Positions 63,152-64,000 of a DNA stretch of 64,000 nucleotides are shown piece after piece (the stretch's first letter is position 1; each line of letters starts with the position of its first letter). The stretch lies in NCBI GenBank assembly GCA_020846635.1, contig JADLDO010000023.1, positions 124,001 to 188,000 of the forward strand, read 5' to 3'. The notes under the pieces were generated by a model. It was not told the origin of the DNA. It ran no database searches and saw only the letters and a program-made list of their open reading frames with translations. Position numbers and translations under genes: made by a program. Origin of the DNA: Caldilineaceae bacterium (lineage in GTDB: Bacteria; Chloroflexota; Anaerolineae; Caldilineales; Caldilineaceae).

Positions 63152-64000
63152 TTAGGCTTCATTGAGCCAGATCGACAGATCGCGGTTCAACAGGTCTTGC
63201 AGATTGAGAATGTCCGCGCGATACAACTGTAACAATTCGGCCCTCAGATCGGGGGGGAATTCGGGAGGGCTCTTTAGGTTCTGCTGCGTGACTCGTTTGG
63301 CAAGGCCCTGCATGCTCTCTGGGAGTACCGACTTTGCCATGCTGATCAAGGCCGGGTGATAGAACAGGCGGTTGAGCAACCTGTTTTTTGGAATCGCCCC
63401 CGGATTGTGCCGGATGGAGGTGTCTAGCACATGGTTCGTGTCGACACCCAGAAATTTGAACAGATCCTGAACGACCCTGGCCGGATCTTCCTTAAATTCT
63501 TCAAACAGACAGATCTTGATCTGTTCTTTTGGAAAAACATCGAAATATCGTTTGAGTTGGTTGTAGTAGAATCCTTCTTTGACGTGATGAGATTCTGACG
63601 TTAAGCGCTCCGGGATGTCCAGCGCGGCGCGCCCCTTGCGTACGCGCATCAGAAAGCCGGAAAAGGCGCGATCCGCCGGGTTGCGCAGGCTTGCCACCAG
63701 TTTCACCTCTGGAATGCAATCGTGGATTCGCCGCGCGGTAGTGGGGCAGGCGAAATAGCGTGGCGAGGCTTCGCCAATCGCAATCTCGCCGGAGACACCC
63801 GCAAACAACGCTTCATATTCCTGAAGGGTCTTGGCCCGAAAGTAGGGCGGGTTGGGTGGATGCTTTTCCCCTGTCCGTCTCTCGGCATGCGCCTCTTCAC
63901 AGGCAAAGAAGTTTGTCTCCTTAATTGGACTCATAAAGACCTGGGGGTGCTGATCCAGATAGTGGTAAAGAGATGTCGTTCCCCCTTTGGCAACACCAAT
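63152..64000 (-). CDS. Sulfotransferase (5' end outside window)
   Basis: The open frame runs past the window end; 282 residues are visible. The PAPS-binding 5' loop GVAKGGTTSLYHYLDQHP lies within the last 66 bases (63935-64000), before an internal ATG at 63934 that could be mistaken for the start. The 3'-phosphate motif is LRNPADRAFSGF. The family transfers sulfate from PAPS to a sugar or lipid hydroxyl. It is the first visible gene of the polysaccharide operon on this strand and suggests a sulfated product. Confidence 0.9.
   Translation of the reverse strand: MGVAKGGTTSLYHYLDQHPQVFMSPIKETNFFACEEAHAERRTGEKHPPNPPYFRAKTLQEYEALFAGVSGEIAIGEASPRYFACPTTARRIHDCIPEVKLVASLRNPADRAFSGFLMRVRKGRAALDIPERLTSESHHVKEGFYYNQLKRYFDVFPKEQIKICLFEEFKEDPARVVQDLFKFLGVDTNHVLDTSIRHNPGAIPKNRLLNRLFYHPALISMAKSVLPESMQGLAKRVTQQNLKSPPEFPPDLRAELLQLYRADILNLQDLLNRDLSIWLNEA

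Noticed and set aside
63152..63934. Complete sulfotransferase starting at the ATG at 63934
   Set aside because: The frame stays open to the window edge and the upstream 22 codons encode the PAPS-binding loop, so the gene is truncated by the window rather than short.

Overview
The window most resembles a chromosomal piece of a member of the Chloroflexota (Caldilineae/Anaerolineae-like). This is an inference from gene style, not from a marker gene. It rests on secreted proteins with Pro-Thr linkers, a winged-helix/BTAD-AAA-TPR regulator, a DUF4331 protein, an aliphatic C-terminal tail shared by two secreted proteins, binding-protein sugar transport without a local ATPase, moderately high GC, and 'cgcagagacgcagag'-type dispersed repeats. 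No rRNA, tRNA, transposase, phage gene or CRISPR array was seen.

Layout. 1-5.6 kb is central and amino-acid metabolism: the end of phosphoenolpyruvate carboxylase, a HAD phosphatase, citramalate synthase and dihydroxy-acid dehydratase (isoleucine by the citramalate route). 5.7-10.4 kb holds two secreted three-repeat proteins flanking a beta-lactamase-fold serine hydrolase. 10.5-15.6 kb is a short-chain dehydrogenase, a sugar nucleotidyltransferase and an unusual GHMP-kinase/UDP-sugar-pyrophosphorylase fusion. 15.6-27.7 kb is mixed: a CHRD protein, a mannonate dehydratase homologue, a SelA-fold PLP enzyme with an unknown partner, an aldo/keto reductase, an MmeI-like restriction-modification enzyme, a PIG-L deacetylase, a sulfatase, a rhamnose mutarotase and a YceI protein. 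Several of these fit breakdown of deoxy-sugar, uronic or sulfated glycans. 28-33.2 kb is an aminotransferase with a giant regulator, then a VapBC-type toxin-antitoxin pair.

33.5-41.7 kb is the most striking block: an ATP-grasp protein, a CHASE3 hybrid histidine kinase, a receiver-PP2C phosphatase, a cellulose-synthase-like membrane glycosyltransferase with a large helical insertion, a STAS protein and an RsbW-like kinase. It reads as a two-component input feeding a partner switch that encloses a polysaccharide synthase. 42-45.5 kb is a sugar ABC importer. 45.8-50.8 kb is a NicO-type metal transporter with a His-rich loop, a DUF4331 protein and a TPR protein. 50.8-53.8 kb is a PoxB-like ThDP enzyme and a D-2-hydroxyacid dehydrogenase. 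54.2-57.7 kb is a secreted pectate-lyase-like protein facing a secreted PKD-repeat protein. 57.8-64 kb is the edge of an exopolysaccharide locus: a Wzz/CpsD-like protein with a degenerate P-loop, a GT4 glycosyltransferase, two thymidylate-kinase-like proteins and a sulfotransferase cut by the window end.

Many transcription units end in closely related GC-rich palindromes (core CCCTCCCGGAAGCT and its complement), which look like a dispersed terminator family. Short 11-14-base tandem repeats lie in several intergenic gaps.
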